Shown one piece after another: positions 30,345-41,974 of a stretch of 64,000 nt of DNA. The stretch is taken from assembly GCA_009760885.1 (NCBI GenBank), contig CM019692.1:50889930-50953929 (forward strand), written 5' to 3'. How positions within the stretch are numbered: position 1 is the stretch's first letter; the number at the start of each line of letters is the position of its first letter. A program made the position numbers and the translations under genes. The notes below the pieces were generated by a model. That model did not search any database and was not told the origin of the DNA. It was given only the letters and a program-made list of their open reading frames with translations. The stretch comes from Achatina immaculata (lineage: Eukaryota > Mollusca > Gastropoda > Stylommatophora > Achatinidae).

Positions 30345-31590
30345 GGAAAGCTTGAGGGAAAACTCTGGAAAGAGCAGGCAGGATTTAAGAAAGGAAGATC
30401 ATGCATAGACCACATATTTGTACTGAGACAAATATTAGAACAGGCAAATGAGTGGCATAGCACAACATATGCATTGTTTATAGATTTTGAGAAAGCCTTT
30501 GACAGTGTCAACAGAGATGCATTGTGGAAAATCCTAAGATGGCATGGCCTCCCCCATAAGATAGTGAATGTAATCAAAGCCCTATATGAGGGTTTTCAGT
30601 GCAAAGTGATCTGTGGAGAACATACCTCCAGCAGCTTTAGCGTACAAACAGGAAAGAAGCAGGGATGTGTACTATCATCAATATTATTTATCTTGGCAGT
30701 AGACTGGTTAATTAAGGAGGCAACATCAGACAAATGCAGAGGATTACAATGGACCCTTGACACAGTGCTGGAGGACCTTGACTTTGTGGATGACATTTGT
30801 CTACTATCAAGCAGCCACAAAGATATGCACGATAAAATAAACAAGCTAACTCAGAATGCAAACAACATAGGACTAAAGATCAACATAGGAAAGACAAAGT
30901 TAATAAAGCAAAATGTGAACAACAGAAATGTACTTAGAGTACACAGCAAGTTAGAGGAGGAGGTCAACGAATTTGTACATCTTGGCAGTAGAGTAGTAGA
31001 AAATGGAGACAGCACAGAGGACATCAACAGCAGACTTACTAGAGCAAACCAGGCTTTTGCAATGTTGCAGACTACATGGAAATCTAAAAAAACTAAGCAT
31101 GAATATGAAAATCAGGATATTTAAGAGCAATGTTCTAAGTGTACTACTCTATGGAAGTGAATGCTGGAAAATCATCAAAACCATAGAAAACAAGTTGAAT
31201 TCTTTCCAGACTAAATGTTTACGAAGAATTAGAAAAATATTTTGGCCAAACACCATAAGAAATAACACCTTGTTGGCAGAAATGCAGATGAAACCACGGA
31301 GAGCAATTATTGAGAAAAGACGCTGGCGATGGTTGAGACATGTGCTCCGAATGACTGACAACTCACTACGAAAAATAGCACTGAGATGGACACCACAGGG
31401 GAACAGAAGTAAGGGTAGACCAAAAGAGACATGGAGAAGAACAACAGAGAGGATGTTTAGCAATAGAGGGCTCACCTGGGCAAGAGCAAAAAAAAGGCAA
31501 AGGACAGGCATTTGTGGAAAACCCTTGTGGAAGCCCCATGTACCCTGGGGACTTAAGGTTCAGAGAGAGAGGAAAGTTATGAAATAATTT
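30345..31590 (+). pseudogene. LINE C, 5'-truncated, nearly intact RT frame
   Basis: The frame begins inside the reverse transcriptase: QAGFKKGRSCIDHIFVLRQI, TYALFIDFEKAFDSVNRDAL, a GVRQGC-like GKKQGCVLSSILF, and the catalytic box as LDFVDDICLLSS, where FADD has become FVDD. It stays open to 31120, then a frameshift leads into KIRIFKSNVLSVLLYGSECW, RRWRWLRHVLRM, RSKGRPKETWRRTTERM and a C-terminus at 31584. The 3' end is cttaaggttcag plus (AGAG). Other 3' ends: 3240-3640, 53044-53138 and probably 38985-39590. It lies in the 5'-UTR intron of the host gene. Confidence 0.9.
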
Positions 31591-31609
31591 GACTATAAAG
31601 CCTACCTGT

Positions 31610-32150
31610 AGGGAAGCTATGAAATATTTTCCCTCAGTCATTTGCATGTCTTTTGTGGAACTTTGCCTCCCTAACAGCTCTCCTGTAGTCCTCTCTGTTG
31701 TAAGCAAGATGCCCTGCTGCTGATGCATCCATTTGCAGATTATCAATGATGTCTTGCAGACATCTTCACCTTGGTGTTCATCTATTTCTTTTTCCCATTA
31801 TGTACCCTTCCAAGAACTGTCTTCTCTAAATTATCATGACGTTTAATGTGTCTAAAATGTCCAAAAGTTTTCTCTGTTTAATCCTCTTTACTAGCCAGCC
31901 TTTTTCAATAATAAGTTCTTGTAGTATGGATATATTTGTTCTTTTCTGTGTCTATGATATTTGAAGAACTCTTCTGTAGCATTTACATTCAAAGGCATTT
32001 ATGTGTTTCTCTGCTGTTTTGTCAGGTGTCCAGGTCTCACAGGCATATGCTGTGATGGGAAAGATGCATGCCCTTAAAAATCTTATTTTTGTAGTTCTAT
32101 CTGTTCCTCACCACAGCTTCTTTAGTTGTTTTACTTTCTGAAATGCAATA
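31610..32150 (-). mobile_element. LINE D fragment, minus strand
   Basis: The bases cagtcatttgcatgtctttt, 'tgtaagcaagatgcc' and 'gctgctgatgcatccatttg' match 54370-54480 and the reverse complement of 37960-38105. The minus strand encodes the LINE D end (QDIxDNLQMDASAAG, YRRAVREAK-like). The frame is broken. Confidence 0.85.
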
Positions 32151-32424
32151 GATGTCCTCGTTTTCCCCCCTCATTGTATCTCCATGATTAGTTAGTAATG
32201 ATCAAAGATATATATTTTCCCTAGAATAACACATTTTAGAAATGGCACTCTAGTATGGTCATAAAATCACACAGGCTGTGGCATACTGTTGGATAAGCTT
32301 ATGTAGCTGCAACATGTTTGTAGCCAATCCACTGATGATCTTCAAACGCATCCTTTGAATCAGCTGGAGAGTCATTTTGCTTTACTTCCCAGGGCTCTGA
32401 AGAAGCATACTTTTCAAGCAGCTC

Positions 32425-32990
32425 CACCACCATGGATTTTAGACCAATTTTTTACTCGTATTTCTTGTCGTGTCTCCTACTTCACATACATTTCGGTGTT
32501 GAGGGGACAGATAGATGTCTTAATAGGGCTCAACAATTCACTTCATATAATGGGATATTTAATGCTCCTGTAATTTCCTCTCTCCATCTCCTGCGTGCAT
32601 GGTCTCTTCCTCTGTTACCTACAAATCTTAGTGTGAATGTTGTCTGTGATATACTATTTGGTGGTAACCGTGTAACAAGGCCAAACCATTTGACTTGCTG
32701 TTTCTGGATATAATACTGGTGTTACTCCAACCTTTGCCCTGATGGTGTCATTTCTTATTTGGTCTCTTCCTGTCACATTTAGTATTCCTTAAACATCTCA
32801 TTTCTGCCGTGATGATTTTTCTTGTGTTCTTGGCTGTTAGTGTCCATGTCTGACAATGATAGCATAGAGTACTTGTATTCTAGGCTAACGAAATATAATA
32901 GTCTGTTTATGGGAACACTGTAGGGAGATCCAGGTTCCTGGTTAATTCTACTTCTCTGGCCCAAATTGAGGACTTCAGGCAGAGCCACTG
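32425..32990 (-). pseudogene. LINE F fragment, minus strand
   Basis: On the minus strand, QKQQVKWFGLVTRLPPN, then SISQTTFTLRFVGNRGRDHA and RRRWREEITGALNIP give the 'K-WFGH-TRLP ... R-RGR-R-RW' C-terminal order common to non-LTR elements. The RT core is absent. A second copy is at 14040-14335. Confidence 0.75.
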
Positions 32991-33335
32991 TTGCTCCGAT
33001 GAGACACTAACGTGCAGACGTGCTGGTACTCAGTACATGCAATCAAACCCTGATTTGCCCGATAATTTTGATAATTGAAATACCGCGCACTTTATTATTT
33101 GTATTATGAAACACTATGCCGTAATCTACTCACTAGAAGAAAAAAAACACGAGAAAGTATACCAATCCCGAACGGAAAGAACCAACAAATAAAGACAAAA
33201 CGCAGTTATCGAAAACAGGTTATACAACGCTTAAGATTTTTTCAGATAGTGCACTAATAACTAATTTGGCACAAAATGATCATTTTATTAATATCTTTCT
33301 CAAGCTTCACGAAAATATCCCAAAAGTATTCTTAC

Positions 33336-33450
33336 CTTGTCTCAGTAATGATGCGGAGTGGATGTAGTTTCTTAAAATAACCGCTGACCAAATAGCAACG
33401 CTATCTTTTTGGAAAATAAGGTTGCCGCCATTAACGGAGAAAACGTCTGT
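33336..33450 (-). promoter_or_regulatory. Candidate 5' non-coding exon and promoter region
   Basis: A strong donor GAGACAAG/gtaaga ends at 33336. About 95 bases upstream on the minus strand lies gttaatggcggcaacc, matching the YY1-like / TISU motif (AAxATGGCGGC) seen at the start of many animal house-keeping genes. I infer that transcription starts near 33440 and this exon splices to 30083. The 3' boundary rests on the donor; the 5' boundary is approximate. The exon contains a 19-codon frame from ATGGCGGC that stops before the donor. Confidence 0.55.
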
Positions 33451-33454
33451 CCCG

Positions 33455-34255
33455 GGCCAATAAATAGTAATATGAAAGTTTATAGTTTTTATTCTTATTT
33501 CTATTTTCTTATTTTTAAGTTTGTAAATTAGTAATATTTTAAAATTTATTTTAAAAATAAAAATAGCAGTAACTTGTTCTTAATCTTACAATTGTGCGGG
33601 ACGATTCTGTTTCAAAAAGAGGCCAAAGAGGAAAAGGGAAAAATTGCGACAAGAGAGACAATCCCATTATATTTTGAGTCCATTTTCTTGTTCAATAATA
33701 GCCTCCCTTGATAAAACTTTCAAGGGGATTTCTTTTTTTTAGAAAACGCATTAATGAAAAAAAGACACTTTTAACAACGAATTAAAATTAACGAGCTCGA
33801 CACGTTATCATTACAACAGTGTTATAAATGCCTACGCTTGATGCTTTCCCTTTCTTTGCCTTTTGGTGCAACGGTGACTGTGAGAAGATTCGCGAAGTAT
33901 ATTCGTCAGATCCAAACATACAAGTACATGCTCTAGACAGAGTGAATTGAACTCCTTAAGAAACCGCATGTCCACGATTGCACGCGGGCGTATTGTCCGG
34001 GCCGAAGCTACAGTAGAGGGTAACGAGACCGCAGATTTGGATTCAGGAGCTAATCCAGAGACACTGTGGGTCTTCAGATATAGCATTATACACAGATGGC
34101 CCAGTGACTAAAGGAAGCAACAAGCGGGTGGGGCATTTGTCGCCTGTTGCAGTGGAAGAGTAAGACGTGCCAGACGGTCTTATAATCAGCTTCTTGGCCG
34201 GGATAGTTGCAAAGTTGCTTTCCGATAGTTGCTGGAATGTTTAGCGGAGCAGAGA
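33455..34255. other. AT-rich then mixed sequence upstream of the gene
   Basis: 33480-33800 is very AT-rich. A minus-strand open frame of 84 codons at 33832-34086 has no recognised domain. No repeat partner was seen. Confidence 0.4.
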
Positions 34256-34257
34256 TG

Positions 34258-34530
34258 GATGTTGGCTGTTGTGTATCCAGAACACTAGAATGCTGGCTTT
34301 TGTGTATCTAGACCACTATAATGTTGGCTCTTGTGTATCCAGAACATCATAATGTTGGTTCTTATGGACCCAGAACACTATAATATTGGCTCTTGTGTAT
34401 CTAGAACACTATAATGTTGGCTCTTGTGTATCCATAACATCATAATGTTGGTTCTTATGCATCCATAACACTATAATGTTGGCTCTTATGTATCCAGAAC
34501 ACTATAATATTGGTTCTTATGTCTAACTAA
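34258..34530. repeat. Tandem repeat, unit about 31-32 bp, about 8 copies
   Basis: Units read ataatgttggctcttgtgta followed by tccagaacact, with substitutions in each copy. Confidence 0.93.
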
Positions 34531-34639
34531 ACTTCCGCTCTGTGATCAGACAACAGCAGGAAAGAGAGAAGATATCACAAGTGAAGAAAATAACCTCTGT
34601 AATTTTGAAGTTAAATCATGAATAATATTTCTGAAACAT

Positions 34640-34690
34640 TTCACTGTTTCAGTGCTCATAACAAGAAAAGGGCTATAAATTTGATACAGT
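34640..34690 (+). repeat. SINE tail-like block shared with 40925-40975
   Basis: The block cagtgctcataacaagaaaa followed by gggctataaat recurs as 'agcgctcatgccaagaagagggctataaat' at 40935-40965. 'gcgct..ctataaat' endings are common in animal SINE tails; the assignment is inference. Confidence 0.5.
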
Positions 34691-34884
34691 GTAACAACAG
34701 AGAAGGAATATGACATATGCCATATTTCTGTCAGTTAGGGTTTTAGCCTTTCGTTTTCTTGGTCATCACGGAAGAATGTTGTTCAGGAAACTGTTAGATA
34801 TCGTCCTCGTCGTCATAAATACCTCCAGCTCTTTGTTTTCCCTCATTAGCATAAAACATGGAGTAAATTTTATTTATTCTCAGA

Positions 34885-35545
34885 CTGAGACAGTCTCCCA
34901 GTAGATTTTCCGACACGTTCTTAGTCCAAGATAGATCTCCCAGTAGATTTTCTGACACGTTCTTAGTCTAAGGTAGATCTCCCAGTAGGTTTTCAGACAC
35001 ATTCTTAGTCCAAGATAGATCTCCCAGTAGATTTTCCGACACGTTCTTAGTCCAAGATAGATCTCCCAGTAGATTTTCTGACACGTTCTTAGTCTAAGGT
35101 AGATCTCCCAGTAGGTTTTCAGACACATTCTTAGTCCAAGATAGATCTCCCAGTAGATTTTCTGACACGTTCTTAGTCTAAGGTAGATCTCCCAGTAGGT
35201 TTTCAGACACATTCTTAGTCCAAGGTAGATCTCCCAGTAGATTTTCCGACACGTTCTTAGTCCAAGGTAGATCTCCCAGTGGGTTTTCCGACACGTACTT
35301 AGTCTAAGGTAGATCTCACAGTAGGTTTTCAGACACATTCTTAGTCCAAGGTAGATCTCCCAGTAGATTTTCCGACACTTTCTTAGTCCAAGGTAGATCT
35401 CCCAGTGGGTTTTCCGACACGTACTTAGTCTAAGGTAGATCTCACAGTAGGTTTTCAGACACGTTCTTAGTATAAGGCAGATCTCCCAGTAGGTTTTCCG
35501 ACACGTTCTTAGTCTAAGGTAGATCTCCCAGCAGGTTTTTAGAGA
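34885..35545. repeat. 42-bp minisatellite with a 126-bp higher-order pattern, about 15 copies
   Basis: The unit is agatctcccagtagattttc followed by cgacacgttcttagtccaagat. Variants A (ttccgacacg..ccaagat), B (ttctgacacg..ctaaggt) and C (ttcagacacattc..ccaagat) follow one another as ABCABC from 34905, then in altered order. The open minus frame of 226 codons is a by-product of the 42-bp period. Confidence 0.96.
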
Positions 35546-35869
35546 AGGAAAGGCTTGCATTTGTTACAGAGTGGCCTCCGTTTGGAATTACGTGGGTGGC
35601 CATTGTACAGGACTGGAAAGTCTCGTAAAATAAAGGCATGTAGAGACAGTGTCGGTTACAGCTTTCTAGATATTTCTAAAATAATGTATTCCCATGATTT
35701 CACTGTTGTTTTGTAAGCTTTTCAGGACTTTTTTCACCTGTGTTCTTGCAAGTGTCATTTGAGCTTTATACCAGCATGTTCGCTCTTGTTCTCTATGATT
35801 CCCTCGCCTCACTTTTCTAGCATTCCTTTCCTTGTATTGTCCACATTTTAACAAAAACTTCATTACAAC

Positions 35870-36885
35870 TTTGTGATGGCACTACGGCAATAGAAAACGT
35901 TCATGAACATAAAACTTTAGGACTCATCACTGACCAACACTTAACTTGGAATCCTTACGTACATAACCTAACAAACTGGGTAGCACAGGAAGTTTACCAA
36001 CTATCCAAAATTAAACACTTTATCGACCAGGACACAAGAAAGATATATTACATATCACATATAAAAACACTGTTAGATTACTGTTCCACAATCTGAGATG
36101 GATGCTCAGTTTCAAACACAAAAAGGCTCCACTCACTTCACAGACGAGCAGTAAATCTGATTTGTGACAAACACCCAGTACAGACTGTAGATCAGCACAA
36201 ACAACTCAAAATTATATCTCTCAAGTATAGAGCCATTTTGAACAAAGTTAAGTTTGTTCACAGAATTCTGTCGCACAATGCTCCGCCTTTCTTGTGGTCA
36301 CTGTTTAGGTATAGCACTAAACATAGCCAACGTTTAAAAAAAAAAACTGTCTTCTTCCTAGACCGAGGCTAGATCTGAACAAAAAAGCCTTGCATACTCA
36401 GCAGTACAGATCTGGAGCACCCTCCCCCTACCATTTAACATCAATTAGTAATACTTCATCCTTTAGCTCACACCTTTTTCATTATTTACTTGCTTGTAAC
36501 TATATGCCTCCAAAGAATAATAACCAGTAGTCTCTCAACCCATGGCTCACTGGCCATCAAGTTCTAAAAGGACATAGTTGTAAAAGTAATTTGTTAGATC
36601 TTGTTAGAAATTATTTTACTGAATGTTAAGGAATATATGTTAGAAGAACTATACTGAAAAAATGTACTTCTTCTCTTATACTGTAGATGAAATAGTTTAA
36701 TTTTGCACTCTTTTGACACGTTTTTTCCCTGGTGTAATTTGTATACTTGTACTAAATCAAGTATGTGGAAAGAATGAAAGATGGAGTGATGAAGGACAGA
36801 ATGTAAGACTGGCCTGTATGCCCAATTCTTTACGCTTCAGTCATTCATTCATTCATTCATTCATTCATTCATTCATTCAGCGCAG
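35870..36885 (+). pseudogene. LINE G copy 2, uninterrupted 3' half
   Basis: A readable C-terminal RT-protein region runs GLITDQHLTWNPYVHNLTNW, IDQDTRKIYYISHIKTLLDY, then CSVSNTKRLHSLHRRAVNLI, ISLKYRAILNKVKFVHRILS and LFHYLLACNYMPP. The order 'DYCSTIWxG ... L..LHRRAxxLI' is typical of CR1/L2-like LINEs. A 3' UTR with gaatgaaagatggagtgatg follows and ends in a (CATT)n tail at 36837-36880. Stops and a frameshift make it inactive. This copy is the template that shows how copy 1 was interrupted. Confidence 0.85.
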
Positions 36886-36889
36886 TTAA

Positions 36890-37910
36890 TTTATGTGGAA
36901 TCAGACGGAGTAGCTCGGTTGCTAGTATATGCGCGTGAACGGGTGCCAACTTGGAGAGAAGTCTGAACGGGTTGTATTTTCTGTCTCTGCTCGCTTTTTC
37001 TTTCTTTATTTGAGTCTGTTTTCAGATACTGTCAGCGTTGCTTTACACAATATTACTTTCTTGGTAATAGAATGCAAGAATATATACGACACTACCCACG
37101 CATATATTCAGTATTCAAATCTTAATTAATAAAATGTGTTCTGCGGTTCTCTCCCCTTCCCCCTTTTTCTATTTCTGAAATCTGACGGAGTGTTCTGAAG
37201 CAGTTTAATCATCAAATTGGTACTCGTCGTATGATCGATTTCTCGATCTCTCAAGCTGCAATAAAGAGTCCTAAACTTCGCCATCAGAGCTAAGTTTGCA
37301 GGCCTTTATCTACACGTAGGAAGTTTCTAATTCCTGTTTGTCACGCTGGACAAAGAGCAGGAGAGAGACCAGTTCTGCCTGCTATTAGATCGAGTTATTT
37401 GTTCTTGGACTCATACTGGTAGTGATGGCTACAGTTAGAGCGATCGCAGGTTTCTATGACTTTCCTCGTTTTCTCCACCAGAAAAAAAAGAACTACCGTG
37501 AACTTTCAGACGGATGTGAGAAAAGTCTTATTGCTAAACTATACACTGTGAAGGCTTCACACCCAAGTCCAGTAACATAGTTGTGCTCAAAAATTGTAGG
37601 CTAACGTATTTTGCACAGACTGGTCTCAGACTAATTAACTTCATTCAGAAAAAAGCTTCTCCAAAAACTGGTTTTCCAAACCAGTCCCCTAGTTATTTCC
37701 CTTGTTCCCGAACACAAAGGTAGGTCAGAATTCCAAGCCGATGCCATCAGTGTATGATTCTGGCGAAGAACTTCAACTATTGGATGTATAACTGTTCCGA
37801 AGAGACAGGCTGGCGATGGTGTAAGAGCGGAATTTGTGGCAAAATAGCTTTACTTTTGAAAGCCGTGTTCTTCGTTTGACTGTATTTCTTTCAAATTTGA
37901 TATTAGCAGT
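36890..37910. other. Stretch without a recognised gene
   Basis: Frames of 60-70 codons only. No splice-consistent exon and no repeat partner within the window were found. Confidence 0.4.
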
Positions 37911-37914
37911 TGTA

Positions 37915-38105
37915 ACAAGACAGTATTGGAAGGGTACATAATGGGAAAAGGAAAGAGAGGAAGACCAAGGCGAAGATGGCTGCAAGACATCGCTGATGAT
38001 CTGCGAATGGACGCATCAGGAGCAGGGCTTCTTGCTTACAACCGAGAGGGCTACAGGAGAGCTGTTAGGGAGGCAAAGTTCCGCAAGGGACATGCAAATG
38101 ACTGA
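37915..38105 (+). mobile_element. LINE D 3' end, plus strand
   Basis: The frame GKGKRGRPRRRWLQDIADDL, then RMDASGAGLLAYNREGYRR and AVREAKFRKGHAND plus stop, is the extreme C-terminus of a non-LTR element. Copies on the minus strand: 31610-32150 and 54355-54700. The 38-bp array follows immediately after its stop. Confidence 0.85.
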
Positions 38106-38420
38106 GTTTTAACTAATGATGCTGTTAATGTGAGTGTGTCTTAGCTTTAAGTAATGATACTGTTAATGTGAGTGTGTCTTAGCTTTAAGTAATGATACTG
38201 TTAATGTGAGTGTGTCTTAGCTTTAACTAATGATACTGTTAATGTGAGTGTGCCTTAGCTTTAAGTAATGATACTGTTATTGTGAGTATGTCTTAGCTTT
38301 AACTAATGATGCTGTTAATGTGAGTGTGCCTTAGCTTTAAGTAATGATACTGTTAATGTGAGTGTGTCTTAGCTTTAACTAATGATACTGTTAATGTGAG
38401 TGTGTCTTAGCTTTACGTAA
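38106..38420. repeat. 38-bp minisatellite, about 8 copies
   Basis: The unit is ttagctttaagtaatgatac followed by tgttaatgtgagtgtgtc. It starts right at the end of LINE D, so it probably arose from the 3' UTR of that copy. Confidence 0.95.
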
Positions 38421-38424
38421 TGCA

Positions 38425-38980
38425 TCTATTAAGCGAAATGAGAACTTATTCTTTTAAAATGTAAAAGATCAATGTTAGGGGAAAGTAGCAGCTCAGACCT
38501 TCGCTATGAATATTACTCATATACAGGCAGATATAGATAGTTTATAGTGACTGTAGCTTTAACCAGGAACTATCAGAGTATTTTTATAAGACGGTGCACA
38601 TCTATTTTCAGTCTTCCTACTCTACTCCGTGTATTGTCTCTGGAGTCCTCGAGGCCCCTCTTTAACTGCCCTCCGGGTGCGCTCTGCCCGTCACCTTCCT
38701 GGCCCCTGAGAGATGCACCGACTGCACCTCCCTCTCGTTAGACAGAGCTCTGGTACCCATTTGTATGATGCGAAAACCTCTGGCATGATCCCTTTTAAAC
38801 AAGGAAGAACTCTATCTAAACCTTGATGACCACTCTCTTACTTGTAAATTGTGCTTTTTTTAATGATAAAAATGACCTAAATATTTTACAGTTACAAAAG
38901 TATAACACATAGGATTAGATGTGTTACTGGTAAAGAACTATTTTAAATAAACAAATTTATGTTTATTATTGATGACCCAA
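38425..38980. other. Stretch without a recognised gene
   Basis: A GC-richer patch lies at 38640-38740; no frame, repeat or element is recognised. Confidence 0.4.
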
Positions 38981-38984
38981 AAAG

Positions 38985-39590
38985 GCACGGATACGAAAGG
39001 TACATAAAATATTGGTAAACAAAGGACTGACGCGGGAGATAGCCAAGAAGATAGCTAGAAACCTACTAAAGTGAAAATATCTTTCTACAAGTAAGAAGAT
39101 AGCTAGAAACCTACTAAAGTAAAAATATCTTTCTACAAGTAAGAAGATAGCTAGAAACCTACTACAGTGAAAATATCTTTCTACAAGCAAGAAGATAGCT
39201 AGATACCTACTAAAGTGGAAATATCTTTCTACAAGCAAGAAGATAACTAGAAACCTACTACAGTGAAAATATCTTTCTACAAGCAAGAAGATAGCTAGAA
39301 ACCTACTACAGTGAAAATATCTTTCTACAAATAAGAAGATAACTAGAAACCTACTAAAGTGGAAATATCTTTCTACAAATAAGAAGATAACTAGAAACCT
39401 ACTAAAGTGGAAATATCTTTCTACAAGTAAGAAGATAGCTAGAAACCTACTAAAGTGGAAATATCTTTCTACAAGTAAGAAGATAGCTAGAAACCTACTA
39501 AAGTGGAAATATCTTTTTACAAGCAGTCCCATGTGTCCTGGGCGGTGGAGCGACAAGGCAAAGAGAGATATTTGTCCTTGAGACGTATGG
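38985..39590 (+). mobile_element. LINE C-like C-terminus expanded by an internal array
   Basis: The flanks of the 48-bp array read KILVNKGLTREIAKK (39005-39050) and SSPMCPGRWSDKAKRDICP plus stop (39524-39583). LINE C has NRGLTWARAKK and KPHVPWGLK at the same relative places (31460-31555). The array sits exactly between them. Confidence 0.65.
39045..39525. repeat. 48-bp minisatellite, about 10 copies
   Basis: The unit is aagaagatagctagaaacct followed by actaaagtggaaatatctttctacaagt. On the plus strand it reads KKIARNLLKWKYLSTS, 16 codons, continuous with the LINE frame on both sides; some copies have TGA or TAA in place of TGG. Confidence 0.96.
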
Positions 39591-39847
39591 ACAAGCTTTA
39601 AGGTTTATGAATGTTTAAAACCCTTAATACAACCTTAAAATGGTTCGTGTGACAAAATTATGTTCATTATTTTGTGCTGCATATATGGAGTTTCAAGAAG
39701 TTCGCGACAAATACCGCGGTCATGAAACTTCAGGCAGACACCTCTGAATTATTACCTGCAGCATCTAAAATTTTGTTCTGGAAATATGTGTCCTTCCTTG
39801 GCCAATTATGTGGCTCCATGAAAGGTGTTTGTTTTCACGCTGCAGAA

Positions 39848-40390
39848 CATAAATTAGGAACAGAATAGGCCAAGCAAAGACTGCATTTTAGAGAATGAGA
39901 AACATATTAACCAACACATCCTTATCAATGAATGTTAGAAAACGAGTCCTAAAATGCTATATTGAACCTATCTTGTTATATGAAAGTGAATCATGGACAG
40001 TAGGCAAGTCTGCACAAAAATCATTGGTAGCAGCAGAAATGTGGTTTATTAGAAGAATGTTGCAAATCCCCTGGACAGCAAAAATAACTAATGAAGAATG
40101 TAGGAGAAGAGCTGGAGAGACAAAAAACCTTGTGAAAAAGATAAGAGAGAGAGAGGACAATGTACTTTCATAGGACATGCAATGAGAAGAGGGGGCATTG
40201 AAAATATTATAACAACAGGAAAAATAGAAGGAAGAAGATCAAGAGGAAAACCAAGAGAAATGATACTGGACAGTCTGACGGGATGGTGTGAGAGGAGATC
40301 ACCAACTAAGCTGATGGCCTGCAGGAAGGATCTTGTACTCTGGAGTAGCATAATAGCCAACGCCAGTCGGCACGGCACCTGTTGATGATT
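39848..40390 (+). pseudogene. LINE B, plus-strand truncated copy
   Basis: It starts abruptly at taggaacagaataggccaag (matching 10025) and runs to the terminal SRHGT region at 40380. Readable pieces are RNILTNTSLSMNVRKRVLKC, YIEPILLYESESWTVGK, WFIRRMLQIPWTAKITNEE and GKPREMILDSLTGW. A dinucleotide gain in the run gagagagagag near 40145 causes a frameshift. It is very close in sequence to the 9692 copy, so it is a recent insertion. Confidence 0.92.
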
Positions 40391-40571
40391 ATGGGGGCCA
40401 TCCTTGACTGGGCTGGGAAAATATTATCAAAAAGTCACTCGAAAGATCGATAAATCGAATGGGGAGAAAAGTTAGGAAAAAAAAAAGAGAACAAGCATAA
40501 AAGCTTGCTTAACTTTATGTGAATATTTTAAATGTAGTTTATTAGCCTGATGTATATACGGGCATTTATGG

Positions 40572-40975
40572 GGACCGGCTAGCATAGTGGCTAGAGCACT
40601 CGTCTAGCAACTGAATGGTCGAGGGTTCGAATCCCCCATTTTTTTCCGACCAATACAGTCCCGAGGTCGTCATAGCCTCGTAAAATGGATACTAGAGAAA
40701 ATCTAGGAAGGAAAGGCAGCGAGGAAAGGAACTGGCCTCCCTACCTCATTCGCTGATGGCCCGGCACAATGAGGTCTCCAACGCTTCATCCCCTACGGCA
40801 TTTGCTATGAGACTATCTACCTTTCTTATCTTTACCATTTAGAAAAGCACTCAGATGAAAGATTGATCGCATAATGTAATATCAGTCTTCATATTTGAAC
40901 ACGAATAACAATTTTAAAAGATGTTCAGTGTTTTAGCGCTCATGCCAAGAAGAGGGCTATAAATGTGCTCTACTA
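40572..40975 (+). repeat. tRNA-derived SINE
   Basis: The head at 40577-40648 reads tagcatagtggctagagcac (A-box-like) and, 40 bases on, gagggttcgaatcccc (B box GGTTCGAATCC). A cloverleaf is not complete and there is no CCA or terminator, so it is a SINE rather than a tRNA gene. The tail block at 40935-40965 is shared with 34640-34690. Confidence 0.8.
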
Positions 40976-40979
40976 TGAC

Positions 40980-41970
40980 AATGTCATGCCATGTGACGTG
41001 CCTTTTCCAGAACTTTGGCCCTTTCACTGCATCCGTGAATGAAATGTTGGAAACTTAAAGTTCTTTGAACGTTTCTAGGGTTCTGGAAAATAACTGCCGA
41101 TATGTGGTGTTATGGAAGTACTGCAACTGTGCTTTATCTTGCATGCGCAAGACCGCCGCCACACAGAAAATCGGGCATCGACTACCCTTTTGAAGTCAAC
41201 TACTTTTTGTTGAACGTGACAGGGCCTCTAATGCTAGCTAGCAGTAGCTGGTTTTGTTATATGTATCGATTCTGGCCTGTAGTTTCAGAATCATTTATTC
41301 CTTGTATGACATAACAAACTTAGATGCTGAGAAAAGGAGTCAGTCTCACAGAAGGTGGTTGCATCTGTATTCTCACAGTATTATTATTATTATTTCTTTG
41401 ACAGTTTGTTCTAAATTTCTTAGAAAATGTTTTGTGTTGTACTTAGTGATCCCCAGATGAGCTTGTACTTGCATTTCGATCAGCTAATCTTTCTAACAGC
41501 TTATCCATCCATCAATCCATCCTGTAATCATCTGTCAGTGTGTAATCTCGTACATTCCCTCATTCTCGAGAGAACTACAAATCATGTAAAAAGTAACCAA
41601 GCAACGAGTGACCTCTGACTGACAAGTTCAATAACTCTGATAAAACGGAATGTTCATATTCTATCACAGTCCACATCGGAGAATTTATTTATTTATTTAA
41701 TTTTTTATTTTCATGAAGCAGATCTTCAAATCTCAATGGCGCGCCCTATCAATTTGCAAAGATACCTCTAGCAATCTCATCTGCATTGACAAGGTCTGGC
41801 ATAAGAAGCGAGGATTTGCTGAAACATGGTCTGAGAGTGCCTCAGGAGTTGTTGCTGACTGCACTGAGATGAACTATGAAGCTTGTGGAAGATAAGGGAC
41901 TTGGAAAAAGAGTGGTTCTATTTTGGAAAACAGGAAGCAGAAAATAGCAATACATATCTGGTGCCACAGA
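40980..41970. other. Stretch without a recognised gene
   Basis: Only short open frames (60-70 codons) and no repeat partner in the window. Confidence 0.4.
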
Positions 41971-41974
41971 CGAA

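Noticed and set aside
33832..34086. 84-codon minus frame just upstream of the candidate promoter as a separate gene
   Set aside because: There is no recognised domain, repeat partner or splice support.
40577..40650. tRNA gene
   Set aside because: A and B boxes are present, but the cloverleaf is incomplete, there is no T-run terminator near the end, and the sequence continues into a SINE body and tail.
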